Source: Sphingopyxis sp. (GTDB lineage: Bacteria > Pseudomonadota > Alphaproteobacteria > Sphingomonadales > Sphingomonadaceae). Taken from it: DNA of 64,000 bases. Positions 16,222-24,894 of this stretch are shown here, one piece after another. The stretch's first letter is position 1. Every line of letters begins with the position of its first letter. Below the pieces are notes generated by a model. The model was not told the origin of the DNA. It made no database searches and worked only from the letters and a program-made list of their open reading frames with translations. Both the position numbers and the translations under genes were made by a program. The DNA lies in contig JAGHZY010000024.1 of NCBI GenBank assembly GCA_017745175.1, positions 1-64,000 on the forward strand. The letters are read 5' to 3'.

Positions 16222-18585
16222 GTGCGAGGGCTTTCGACTTTCCTTCCGGCCGCAGCTTTGGGCCTGCTGACCGCGATCGTCGGTGCCGCTTTGCTATGGT
16301 GGGGAGCGCAACTCGCGCTTCTCGGTGGCTCGCCCTATTATGGCGCGGCCGGCACGCTGCTGCTGCCCGCCGGATTGCTGCTCATCGCACGGCGGCGGCT
16401 CGGTTACTGGCTCTACCTTGGCGCGGTGCTGGGAACGATCCTCTGGGCGATGTGGGAAGTCGGCGCCGACCGCTGGGGCCTTGTGGCGCGATTGCTCGCC
16501 CCCCTGCTCCTGTTGCTGGCGCTGACATGCATCGCCCCCTTGCTGCGCCCCGCGGCCCTCGAAAAAGGACGTGTGACCACGCACCTCCTCCTTGGCTTTG
16601 CAGCGGCGCAGATATTGATGCTCGGCGCTGGCTGGACCCTGCTTCGCGACATTGCCCCCGACGCGGCAGGCTCGCCCGCACCGGTCACAGCGGCTGCGCG
16701 GGCGGATTGGCCGCATTATGGCGGAGACTGGCGCGGCGACCATTATACGCCGCTTGGACAAATCACGCCCGCCAATGCGCCGCGCCTGGAAAGGGCATGG
16801 ACCTACCGCGTCGGCGGGCTGGACGATCTGGGAAGCAACAGCCGGTTCACGGCCAGCCCGATCGCCATCGGCGAAACGCTCTATCTATGCGACCCGCGCA
16901 ACATCATCGTGGCGCTGGACGCAGCGATCGGGCGCGAGCGTTGGCGCCACGACCCCAAGGTCGATGCGTCCAAGGCATTTTCCATCGTTTGCCGCGGAGT
17001 CTCCTATCACCGTTCGGCAGTCCCGCGGGAGTGCGCCGAGCGCATATTGGAAACGACCCTCGACGCGCGGCTGATTGCCGTCGATGCCCGCACCGGAGCG
17101 CCCTGCCGTAGCTTCGGGCAAGACGGCGCGGTCGACCTTGTCGCCAACGTCCAGCCGAGGTTCGACGGCTATTATTACGTCACCTCGCCGCCAACGATCG
17201 TCGGCGATCTTGCGATATTGGGCGGCTATGTCATCGACAATCAGCGGCTCGATCCCGCTCGCAGCGTCATTCGCGCCTTTGATGTGCGCACCGGGGCATT
17301 GCGCTGGGCATGGGATGCGGGTGCAGCCGGACAGCAGCGTCCTGGCACCCTGTTTTCGGCGGGCAATCCCAACGCCTGGACGGCGTTCAGCGCCGACGCC
17401 GATCTGGGTATGGTCTATGTCCCGACCGGCAACAGTTCGCCCGATTTTTTCGGGGGACTACGAACCGCGGCGGCCGAGCGTTTCGGGACATCGATCGTGG
17501 CGCTGGACGTATCGACGGGTGCGGTGCGCTGGTCCTTCCAGACGGTCCATCACGATCTGTGGGATTACGACATGCCGGCGCAGCCGGCGCTGATCGACAT
17601 CCGGCACGGCGGTGTCATGGTGCGTGCGCTGGTCGCCGCGGGGAAAACCGGGCAGATATTCCTGCTCGATCGCCTGACCGGAAAACCGGTCAGCCGGGTC
17701 GAGGAACGGGCGGTGCCACCTTCGCCAATTCCCGAAGAACGCGCGGCGCACACCCAGCCCTATTCAATCGCCCTTCCCTCCTTTACTCCAGCGCGGATCG
17801 AGGAACGCCATCTGTGGGGGGCGACGCCGCTCGACCAATTGCTGTGCCGCATTCAGTTCCGCAAGCTGCGTTATGCGGGCGACTATACGCCGCCGTCGGT
17901 CGCCCCTTGGCTTTTTTCTCCCGGCACGTTTGGCGCCATCAACTGGGGCGGCGTTGCGATTGACCGCAGCCGTGAAATCCTGTTCGTCAACGCGTCGAAC
18001 ATGCCCTTCACAGGCTCGCTGGTGCCCCGCGCCCGCGCCGATGCGGAAGGCGCCGGGCCATTCGAGGCGGGCAGCGCGAAGCGACCGGCGGAAGGACAGC
18101 CGATGCCGCCCATGGCGATGGATGGCACGCCTTACGCCTTGCGACTGTCACCCTTCCTGTCGCCGCTCTATTTCCCCTGCATCGCTCCGCCATGGGGCGA
18201 GATCGCCGCCATTGACCTGCCGACCGGAAAGCCGTTGTGGCGCCGGCCTTTCGGCACCACCAAAGGCTTGGCGCCGCTGGGGCTCGCGCTTCCGACCGGC
18301 ATCTTCAACCTGGGCGGGGCAGTCAGCACCCGAAGCGGCGTGACCTTCATCGGCGCCGCCGCGGACGGTTATTTCCGGGCGATCGAAACCGCGACGGGAC
18401 GGGAACTTTGGCGCGACGCGCTACCCGCCGGCGGGCAAGCAACCCCGGTGAGCTATGCCACCGGCGACGGCCGGCAAATGGTCGCCATCGTCGCCGGCGG
18501 CCACGGCTCGCTTCGAACCAAACGCGGCGACTATGTCGTCGCCTACGCCTTGCCACGCGCGCAAATCAGGGAGACGGCGCCATGA
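16222..18585 (+). CDS. Membrane-bound PQQ-dependent dehydrogenase (glucose/quinate type)
   Basis: 787 residues from a GTG start; no in-frame ATG fits and GGAGAG lies just upstream. The first ~145 residues hold about five membrane helices, then a periplasmic eight-bladed quinoprotein propeller begins at WPHYGGDWRGDHYTPLGQI. Length and the helix-plus-propeller plan match membrane glucose, quinate and shikimate dehydrogenases, which pass electrons from a sugar, cyclic polyol or alcohol to ubiquinone. PQQ must come from elsewhere, as no pqq genes are here. It overlaps the aminotransferase start by 4 bases. Confidence 0.88.
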   Translation: MRGLSTFLPAAALGLLTAIVGAALLWWGAQLALLGGSPYYGAAGTLLLPAGLLLIARRRLGYWLYLGAVLGTILWAMWEVGADRWGLVARLLAPLLLLLALTCIAPLLRPAALEKGRVTTHLLLGFAAAQILMLGAGWTLLRDIAPDAAGSPAPVTAAARADWPHYGGDWRGDHYTPLGQITPANAPRLERAWTYRVGGLDDLGSNSRFTASPIAIGETLYLCDPRNIIVALDAAIGRERWRHDPKVDASKAFSIVCRGVSYHRSAVPRECAERILETTLDARLIAVDARTGAPCRSFGQDGAVDLVANVQPRFDGYYYVTSPPTIVGDLAILGGYVIDNQRLDPARSVIRAFDVRTGALRWAWDAGAAGQQRPGTLFSAGNPNAWTAFSADADLGMVYVPTGNSSPDFFGGLRTAAAERFGTSIVALDVSTGAVRWSFQTVHHDLWDYDMPAQPALIDIRHGGVMVRALVAAGKTGQIFLLDRLTGKPVSRVEERAVPPSPIPEERAAHTQPYSIALPSFTPARIEERHLWGATPLDQLLCRIQFRKLRYAGDYTPPSVAPWLFSPGTFGAINWGGVAIDRSREILFVNASNMPFTGSLVPRARADAEGAGPFEAGSAKRPAEGQPMPPMAMDGTPYALRLSPFLSPLYFPCIAPPWGEIAAIDLPTGKPLWRRPFGTTKGLAPLGLALPTGIFNLGGAVSTRSGVTFIGAAADGYFRAIETATGRELWRDALPAGGQATPVSYATGDGRQMVAIVAGGHGSLRTKRGDYVVAYALPRAQIRETAP

Positions 18586-19847
18586 CCGACTGGAACAGCC
18601 TTTACGCGACCCGCATGGACGGAGTGATCGCATCGGACATTCGCGAACGCATGAAGCTGCTCGACGCCAGCCAGCTCATCCACCTGGGCGGCGGCCTGCC
18701 CGATCCCGATATCTTTCCCTATCGTGCGCTGTCGGACGCGTCCGCGGCGATCTGGGCGGATGCGACGTTGGCCCGGACCGCGCTGCAATATGCGCCGAGC
18801 GAGGGATATGCCCCGTTACGGGCCTGGATCGCGGCGCGGATGGCGCGCGATGGCGCGCCCTGCACGATCGACAATATCATGATCACCAACGGGTCGCAGC
18901 AGGGCCTCGACTTTATCGCCAAGCTGCTGCTGTCACCCGGCGACAAGGCGATGGTCGAGATACCGTCCTTCATCGGCGCCCTGAGGGCCTTCGATGCCTA
19001 TCAGCCCGACTATATGGCGTTGCCGCAGGATAGCCGCGATTGGCAAGCGGATCGGCTGAGCGGCGCGAAATTCTGTTACGTCGGTCCCGATTTCCGCAAC
19101 CCTACCGGCACCACCATGACCCTCGCCGAACGCGAGGCCCTACTCGATCTGGCAGAGGAGACCGGCATGGCGCTGGTCGAGGACGGCTGTTATCAAGCGC
19201 TGCGCTATGACGGCGAACCGATTTCCTCCCTGCTCGCGCTCGCGGTCCGGCGCCATGGTGATATCAACCGCGTGCCGGTTTTGCACACCGGCACCTTTTC
19301 CAAGACCGTCGCCCCCTCGCTGCGCGTCGGCTGGGTGGCCGGACCTGCCGATGTGATCCGCAAGCTTGTCCTGATCAAGCAAGCCAGCGACCTGGCGACC
19401 AGCGCCTTCAACCAGATGCTATTGCTCCGGGTGGTCGAGCAGGGCCTGGACGCAGCGGTCGCGCTGGGATGCCGGACCTATCGCGAGCGGCGCGATTCGA
19501 TGCTTGAGGCGCTGCGCGAGGCGATGCCCGAACGGGTAGGCTGGACGCGCCCCGACGGCGGCCTGTACATCTGGGTCGAGTTGCCCGAGGATATCGACGC
19601 TAGCTTGTTCGCGCAGCGGGCGCTCGCGGAGCATTCGGTCTCGATCATAGCGGGCGCAGCCTTTTTCCCTGCCGGCACCCAAGACATGCCCGGTTACAGG
19701 AACAGCTTTCGCCTGAGCTTTTCGATGATCGATGCCCAGCGCGCCCGCGAAGGGATCTTGCGGATCGGCGACCTCGCCCGGCAGATGATGCCGAGCGCGA
19801 AATCCCGTCAGTCGGTGGCGGCGGTCACCACAACTTCCAGCGCATAG
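18582..19847 (+). CDS. PLP-dependent aminotransferase, class I/II (2-aminoadipate aminotransferase type)
   Basis: 421 residues; the ATG at 18582 overlaps the preceding stop (ATGA). Fold type I features: NGSQQGLDFIAKLL in the PLP-phosphate region, PDFRNPTGTTMTL, EDGCYQALRY, and the Schiff-base Lys in TGTFSKTVAPSLRVGW. It resembles MocR-like/LysN aminotransferases without the N-terminal DNA-binding domain. Coupled translation with a PQQ dehydrogenase suggests conversion of an oxidised alcohol (keto) product to an amino compound, or the reverse. It converges with the RidA gene, overlapping by 40 bases. Confidence 0.85.
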   Translation: MTDWNSLYATRMDGVIASDIRERMKLLDASQLIHLGGGLPDPDIFPYRALSDASAAIWADATLARTALQYAPSEGYAPLRAWIAARMARDGAPCTIDNIMITNGSQQGLDFIAKLLLSPGDKAMVEIPSFIGALRAFDAYQPDYMALPQDSRDWQADRLSGAKFCYVGPDFRNPTGTTMTLAEREALLDLAEETGMALVEDGCYQALRYDGEPISSLLALAVRRHGDINRVPVLHTGTFSKTVAPSLRVGWVAGPADVIRKLVLIKQASDLATSAFNQMLLLRVVEQGLDAAVALGCRTYRERRDSMLEALREAMPERVGWTRPDGGLYIWVELPEDIDASLFAQRALAEHSVSIIAGAAFFPAGTQDMPGYRNSFRLSFSMIDAQRAREGILRIGDLARQMMPSAKSRQSVAAVTTTSSA

Positions 19848-20164
19848 GCCGGCGACGCCAGCACCACCTGCATACTTGTCCGTGTCGGGGTGCACCCCGG
19901 GACGATCCACGCGTCCCACGCCGCGTTGAATTCGGGCATGATGGCAAAGTCCGACAACAGGATCGTCGCGGTCAGGAGACGGGAGCGATCGCTTCTCGCC
20001 TCCTGCAGCAAATCGTCGATCCGCGTGAGCACTTCGCGAACCTGATCGGCAACCGGGCCGCCGCGATGGTCGATCGCCACCTGGCCCGACAGGGAAACGA
20101 CACCGCCGTACACGACGGCGCCGCTCATGCGAGGATTGACGGCGATCCGCGTAATGTTCTGCAC
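19808..20164 (-). CDS. RidA-family protein (second copy)
   Basis: 118 residues: GGVVSLSGQVAIDHRGGPVA, then CTPTRTSMQVVLASPAYALE with the conserved Arg. Shorter than the first RidA at 13.3 kb and only distantly similar, so it is not a recent duplicate. Its 3' end overlaps the aminotransferase end on the other strand. It follows the TonB receptor gene by 14 bases and is probably the last gene of that operon. Confidence 0.82.
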   Translation of the reverse strand: MQNITRIAVNPRMSGAVVYGGVVSLSGQVAIDHRGGPVADQVREVLTRIDDLLQEARSDRSRLLTATILLSDFAIMPEFNAAWDAWIVPGCTPTRTSMQVVLASPAYALEVVVTAATD

Positions 20165-20178
20165 CTCTCGTACGTCTC

Positions 20179-22581
20179 CTAAAAGGAATAGCGCAGCGAG
20201 ACGCCGTACATGCGCGGCTCGTTGTAGATGCGCTGGTTGATACCCAGACCCGAGTTGATCAACGACGCACCGCCAACCTTGTAGGTCGTGTTGGTCAGGT
20301 TGGTGACGTAAAAGGTTATGTCGAGCCCGCTTCCGAACGCTTCCTTCCAGTCGAGGTTGACGTCGATCGTATCGGTGGGGCCTTCGATGCTCTCTCCATC
20401 GGGGACGTTCGAACCGTCGGGCCGGGTGATGAACGGCACGAGCCCCAGGATGACCAAGCTTTTGTACGCCCAGTTCGCCGACAGCGCGACGTCACCGACG
20501 CTCGGTGGCAGCGGCAGCGTCCAGCTTGCATTGACGTTGAGCTTGTGACGCGGGGTGAAGGGAAATATCCGCCCGCCCTGGAGCGTGGGCTGGTTTGTCA
20601 CCGGGTCGCGGCGTGAATAATCAAGAAATTCACCGTATTTCGCATTGGTGTAGGCATAGGCAACAATCAGGTTCAAGGCGCGCGTCGGCGCCACCGTCAC
20701 CTCTGCCTCGACACCCTTGATCGTCGCGGACGCCGCGTTGACGAGCGCGCTGACCGTCTGCGTGCCGACGGCAAAGGTCTGGTTGAGCTGGGCATCGTCG
20801 AGCCACTGGTAATAGCCGGCAACATTGGTCCTGACACTCCAGCCGCCGAGCTGGAAGTCCGATTTCAACCCGACTTCCACATCGCGCAAGACTTCGGGCT
20901 GATACCGAAAGAGCGACAAGGCGTCGGGGATCGGCGGACTCGCATTGAGCACCGGGGCCGCCAGCGGATTGGTGCCGCCGGCGCGGTAGCTCTGCCGATG
21001 CGCGACATAGATCATCGTCTGCGTGTTGATCCTATAGTCCAGCCCGATCGTATAGGCATCGCTGTCGGCCTTCGCGACAAAGGACGCGCCGCAAGCATCG
21101 GCCCGGGCGGGATCCGCCACCACTGTTCCGGTGGCCCCGGTCACGCAGCGGCCATTGGTCACCTGATAAAGCGTCAGCGCGCGTCGATCGCGCGTCCACC
21201 GATAGCCCGCGGTGGCGGTCAAACCTTCGAGCCCGCCGCCGAACGTATAAGCGACATTGCCGAACAGCGCGCGCGAACTATCATCGATATTCTGGTTCGC
21301 GTCGGTCACCGACCCGAATACCGACGACTGGTGGCCGTAATTGGCATCGGGCGTATCGAGATTGGCGCCGAACAGGCCGACGATGAACTTCAGGCGGTTA
21401 TCGAGAAGCTGCCCCTGCAATTGCAATTCTTCGGTCACTTGCCGGATATTGAGGCTCCAGGGTGCATCGGCATCGCGCGGGTGGCAGCTTGCCGCGGCGG
21501 CGCAGGTGTCGAAATTGAGGACGACCAGCCCCGAACCGTCATAGTCGAAGCGGTTCAACTGCTTGAAGCGCCGATAGCCGAAGATGTTCTTGACCGTCAG
21601 CGCATCATTGAACTGTAGCGTCGTGATATTGGAAAGCCCCCACGACCGCTTGCGATCGATGCCTTTCGTGTCGCTATAGGTCACCCGCGGTCCTGCCGCA
21701 TTCTGGCGGGCCAGCGCAGCTTCCAAGGCGCCACCGAACAGTTTCGGGATCACCGCGTTCGAATTGACCGCGGCGAGGACATTGGAGCTGCCGTTGGTAG
21801 TAGAACGTAGCATGTCCGCGACGAGCAGATTCGAAAAGGTCGACGACGGTTCCCACAAAACCGACACGCGCCCGCTGGCAAAGCTGCGATCGTCCTGCCG
21901 AATTTTATTGGTCGCATTATAGGTGAAGCCGTCGCGCTTGACGCCCTTGCCGGCAATCCGCAGGTAAAGCGTGCTGCCAAGCGGAAGATCGAGGGCGCCT
22001 TCCAGCCCCCGGTTATTGTAATTTCCATATTCGGCAGAAACATAGCCGCCGAATTCGCTGCCAGGCTGACGCGGTTCGAACAAGATCGCGCCGCCGGTCG
22101 AATTACGACCGAACAAGGTCCCCTGCGGCCCCTTCAGCACCTGAACATTCTGAAGATCATAATAATAGCCCGGACCACCGCCATCGCCGATCGGGAGAGG
22201 AACCTGCGCGAAATAGGCGGGCACGGTGACCTGTTGGCCCGAAATCGAAGCCCCCGAACCCGACTGTCCGCGGATGACGTAATTTTCCTCGTCGCGGCTG
22301 CTTTGCGATGACGTCAGGGCAGGAACGATCTTTGACAGGTCGACCGCGCTCGAAATGCGCCGGCTCTCGAGCGCCTCGCCCGAGAAGGCCTGAACCGCCA
22401 GGGGGACATCCTGAATCGCCTCTTCGCGGCGACGCGCGGTGACGACGATGTCGGCAATGCCCGTCTGGTCTTTCGTCGATGCACCTTGCGCGGTGCTTCC
22501 CCCATCGCCCTGCGCCCAGGCAGGAGTCGTGAATATGCTGAACGCGGCACAGCCGCACAGCAGGATATGCTGCTTCCTCAT
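20179..22581 (-). CDS. TonB-dependent receptor
   Basis: 800 residues, complete. Signal peptide MRKQHILLCGCAAFSIFTTP with AWAQ cleavage, TonB-box/plug start ADIVVTARRREEAIQDVPLA, plug motif VLKGPQGTLFGRNSTGGAI, and a barrel ending in GVSLRYSF. This architecture is the one sphingomonads use for many catabolic uptake receptors. It sits at the end of an SDR/SnoaL/SDR operon, so its ligand is probably the compound those enzymes attack rather than iron. Confidence 0.93.
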   Translation of the reverse strand: MRKQHILLCGCAAFSIFTTPAWAQGDGGSTAQGASTKDQTGIADIVVTARRREEAIQDVPLAVQAFSGEALESRRISSAVDLSKIVPALTSSQSSRDEENYVIRGQSGSGASISGQQVTVPAYFAQVPLPIGDGGGPGYYYDLQNVQVLKGPQGTLFGRNSTGGAILFEPRQPGSEFGGYVSAEYGNYNNRGLEGALDLPLGSTLYLRIAGKGVKRDGFTYNATNKIRQDDRSFASGRVSVLWEPSSTFSNLLVADMLRSTTNGSSNVLAAVNSNAVIPKLFGGALEAALARQNAAGPRVTYSDTKGIDRKRSWGLSNITTLQFNDALTVKNIFGYRRFKQLNRFDYDGSGLVVLNFDTCAAAASCHPRDADAPWSLNIRQVTEELQLQGQLLDNRLKFIVGLFGANLDTPDANYGHQSSVFGSVTDANQNIDDSSRALFGNVAYTFGGGLEGLTATAGYRWTRDRRALTLYQVTNGRCVTGATGTVVADPARADACGASFVAKADSDAYTIGLDYRINTQTMIYVAHRQSYRAGGTNPLAAPVLNASPPIPDALSLFRYQPEVLRDVEVGLKSDFQLGGWSVRTNVAGYYQWLDDAQLNQTFAVGTQTVSALVNAASATIKGVEAEVTVAPTRALNLIVAYAYTNAKYGEFLDYSRRDPVTNQPTLQGGRIFPFTPRHKLNVNASWTLPLPPSVGDVALSANWAYKSLVILGLVPFITRPDGSNVPDGESIEGPTDTIDVNLDWKEAFGSGLDITFYVTNLTNTTYKVGGASLINSGLGINQRIYNEPRMYGVSLRYSF

Positions 22582-22644
22582 CTCTTCATCCTCTCCCTTT
22601 GACGCGCTTCATTATGGTTATTGGGGACGCGCGCAGTCCCGCGA

Positions 22645-23406
22645 TCACTCGTTCAGGCGTGGGGCGATCAGCCCTCCGTCGATCGGCACCGCAGCACCGG
22701 AAATATAGGACGCGTCGTCGGAGAGCAGAAAGGCGATCGCCTTGCCGAACTCCTCGAGGCGGCCGACGCGGTCGAAATGGGAAAGCCTGTCGAGATAGGC
22801 TTGGCGATCGGGCGTGCGGCTTGGGTGCGGCGGATTGCCGAGGATGACGGCGTTGATATTCACGCCATGCCGCGCAACCTCCTTGGACACAGAACTCACC
22901 AGGGCATGCAGCGCCAGCTTGCCCGATGCATAGGCGCTGCCCGATTCCTGGCCCAGGACAGCCGAGATCGAACTGACGCAAACGACCTTGCCATATCGGC
23001 GTTCGACCATGCCGGGCAGGAGCGCGTGCAGCAATTGCGCCTGGGTGAAGAAATTCATTTCGAATATCGCCCGGAAGTGCGCAAAGTCCGATTGCGCGAA
23101 CTCGGCCCAGGGCGTCATCGGCGGACCGCCGCCGGCATTGTTGGCGAGGAGATCGATGCGGCCGTGAGCGGTCGTCGCGTCATCGACAAAGGCGCGGATG
23201 AAGTCCTCCTCCATCACGCTGCCGAGATGGGTCGTGACCTTGACGCCATGCCCCCGAAGCCCGGCCGCGAGGTCCTCCAGCCGGTCCGCATCGACATCGT
23301 TCAACGCCAGCGCGGCGCCGCCCTTGGCGAGCTCGGTCGCCGTCGCGGCGCCGATCCCGCGCCCCGCGCCGGTGACCAGCGCCACCTTTCCCGCAAAGCG
23401 GCTCAC
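22645..23406 (-). CDS. Short-chain dehydrogenase/reductase
   Basis: 253 residues, classical SDR: cofactor motif VTGAGRGIGAATA, NNAGG, catalytic Ser in VSSISAV, and YASGK. The start is a GTG at 23406 that overlaps the stop of the SnoaL-like gene (GTGA). NAD(P)-dependent oxidation of a secondary alcohol (hydroxysteroid-type or hydroxyacyl-CoA) is expected. Placed between a SnoaL protein and a TonB receptor. Confidence 0.88.
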   Translation of the reverse strand: MSRFAGKVALVTGAGRGIGAATATELAKGGAALALNDVDADRLEDLAAGLRGHGVKVTTHLGSVMEEDFIRAFVDDATTAHGRIDLLANNAGGGPPMTPWAEFAQSDFAHFRAIFEMNFFTQAQLLHALLPGMVERRYGKVVCVSSISAVLGQESGSAYASGKLALHALVSSVSKEVARHGVNINAVILGNPPHPSRTPDRQAYLDRLSHFDRVGRLEEFGKAIAFLLSDDASYISGAAVPIDGGLIAPRLNE

Positions 23407-23984
23407 GCAGCCTGCCTCGCCCGCGGGTCGGAGAACATCGGATTGGCCGCGTTGTTGGTCCAGATCTGGTGACGGGTGAAACGCCAGTCGCCCGTCGCCT
23501 TCCCGAAACTGAACAAATAGGTGCCTTCGTGCAGGCCATGATGCCAGTCGCCGTCCTCTTGGCCGACCAATGCCATCTGATAGTGGCAGAGCGCCCAGGC
23601 GTTTTGATCGTCGTCGGCGATGCGCACGACCTGCGTACCGATCAGGTGCCGGATTTCGAGACCCTGGATCTTCGAAAGGTCGCGCGGCGGCGCAACCACG
23701 CCCTCGCGCCGTGGCAGCGCAGGCTTGGCGTGCAGGCCGATCAGCTGGTCGCGACCCTGGACGGTTTCATCAAGCGTCCCCTTCATCACACGCTCGATAT
23801 TCGCGTCATACAGGCGTTCCAGAACGTCCCACGCGCGGCTGTCGCACGCGAAGGCATATTCGTGGATCATCTCCTGGATGCGCATCTTGTCAGACAGGAT
23901 CTGCAACTTGTCCTCGATCGAGGTCCGTTCGCGCTCAATCGCCGGCGTCAGGTCGCGCCAGCAGGCATAGGCATCATGAAGCAC
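23403..23984 (-). CDS. SnoaL/NTF2-like protein (possible hydroxysteroid dehydratase-type)
   Basis: 193 residues with the SnoaL-like alpha+beta barrel pattern: IQEMIHEYAFACDSRAWDVL helix, DANIERVMKG strand, RHLIGTQVVRIADDDQNAWA sheet, then WHHGLHEGTYLFSFGKATGD. The family includes cyclases, isomerases (ketosteroid isomerase) and dehydratases such as BaiE-type 7-alpha-dehydratases. Overlap with one SDR and closeness to another suggest a dehydration/isomerisation step after alcohol oxidation. A later Met (about 36 residues in) could also be the start. Confidence 0.75.
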   Translation of the reverse strand: MLHDAYACWRDLTPAIERERTSIEDKLQILSDKMRIQEMIHEYAFACDSRAWDVLERLYDANIERVMKGTLDETVQGRDQLIGLHAKPALPRREGVVAPPRDLSKIQGLEIRHLIGTQVVRIADDDQNAWALCHYQMALVGQEDGDWHHGLHEGTYLFSFGKATGDWRFTRHQIWTNNAANPMFSDPRARQAA

Positions 23985-24007
23985 TGGATTCTCCTCTTTG
24001 ATCCAAT

Positions 24008-24751
24008 TCAGATCGGCCCGCCGCGACCTCCCGCGACGTTGATCAGTTCACCGTTGATAAAGGCGGCGTCTTCGCTGCACAGGAACGCGGCGGTGGCGCC
24101 GATTTCTTCGGGCTTGCCGAGCCGCGCGACGAGCGAAAGCTTGGACATGAAGGCGATCTCCGGTTCGGAGCGATTGCGCTGCATCAGCGGGGTCAGGATC
24201 GGGCCGGGCGCAATGCAGTTCGCGCGGATCGTCGGCGCATGATCGATGGCCAGCGACCGGGTCAGCGCAATCACCCCGCCCTTTGCCGCGACATAGGCGG
24301 GGTTCCGGCCCATGCCGGTCACCCCGGCCCCCGATGCGATGTTGACGATCGCGCCGCCGCCCGCCGCATCGATCGCGGGGATCGCCGCGCGGCACATCAG
24401 GAAGGTCGACGTGAGATTGAGCCGGACCCAATAATCCCACTCATCCTCACCCAGATCGACCACGGTCTTGCCGGGCCGGCTGCCGCCGACGACGTTGACG
24501 AGCAGATGCAGACCGCCGAAGCGGTCTGACGCGAGGGCAACCGCCTTTGCCGCATCGGTTACACTGGTCGCGTCGGATACCAGCGTCTCGATCATGTCGT
24601 CGCCCAGACCTTGCCGTGTTTCCGCCAGTCCGGCTTCGTCGAGATCGGTCGCGATGACGCGTGCGCCGCGCTGCACGAAAAGCCGCGCGGTCGCTTGTCC
24701 GATGCCCGCCCCCGCGCCCGTGATGATGGCCACTTTGCCCGCAAGCTGCAT
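24008..24751 (-). CDS. Short-chain dehydrogenase/reductase
   Basis: 247 residues: ITGAGAGIGQATA, LVNVVGG replacing NNAG, and the catalytic YVAAK. First gene of the minus-strand operon that continues with SnoaL, SDR, TonB receptor and RidA. A shared 27-bp AT-rich inverted repeat lies upstream (24868-24894). Alcohol/ketone interconversion on a ring hydroxyl is likely; the exact substrate is unknown. Confidence 0.88.
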   Translation of the reverse strand: MQLAGKVAIITGAGAGIGQATARLFVQRGARVIATDLDEAGLAETRQGLGDDMIETLVSDATSVTDAAKAVALASDRFGGLHLLVNVVGGSRPGKTVVDLGEDEWDYWVRLNLTSTFLMCRAAIPAIDAAGGGAIVNIASGAGVTGMGRNPAYVAAKGGVIALTRSLAIDHAPTIRANCIAPGPILTPLMQRNRSEPEIAFMSKLSLVARLGKPEEIGATAAFLCSEDAAFINGELINVAGGRGGPI

Positions 24752-24867
24752 GTCGCTCTCCCTCGCGCGGGCGATTCAGGACGCACGATTCCATGCGGCA
24801 AACAGGTGCCGCGACTGGTCGATCTGTCCGGGATCCCTTGCCCGCATCCTCCGCGACTCTATGGTCG

Positions 24868-24894
24868 CTAACATTGCTATCTATTAAATATTAG
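24868..24894. promoter_or_regulatory. Shared AT-rich inverted repeat, site B
   Basis: CTAACATT, 11-base spacer GCTATCTATTA, AATATTAG. It overlaps the 3' end of the MFS gene and precedes the SDR operon by about 117 bases. 22 of its 27 positions match site C at 29525, and its half-sites are identical to those of site A at 34785. Confidence 0.6.

Noticed and set aside
13309-20164. Two RidA genes as a duplication
   Set aside because: Lengths (129 and 118) and sequences differ throughout except family residues; not a recent copy.
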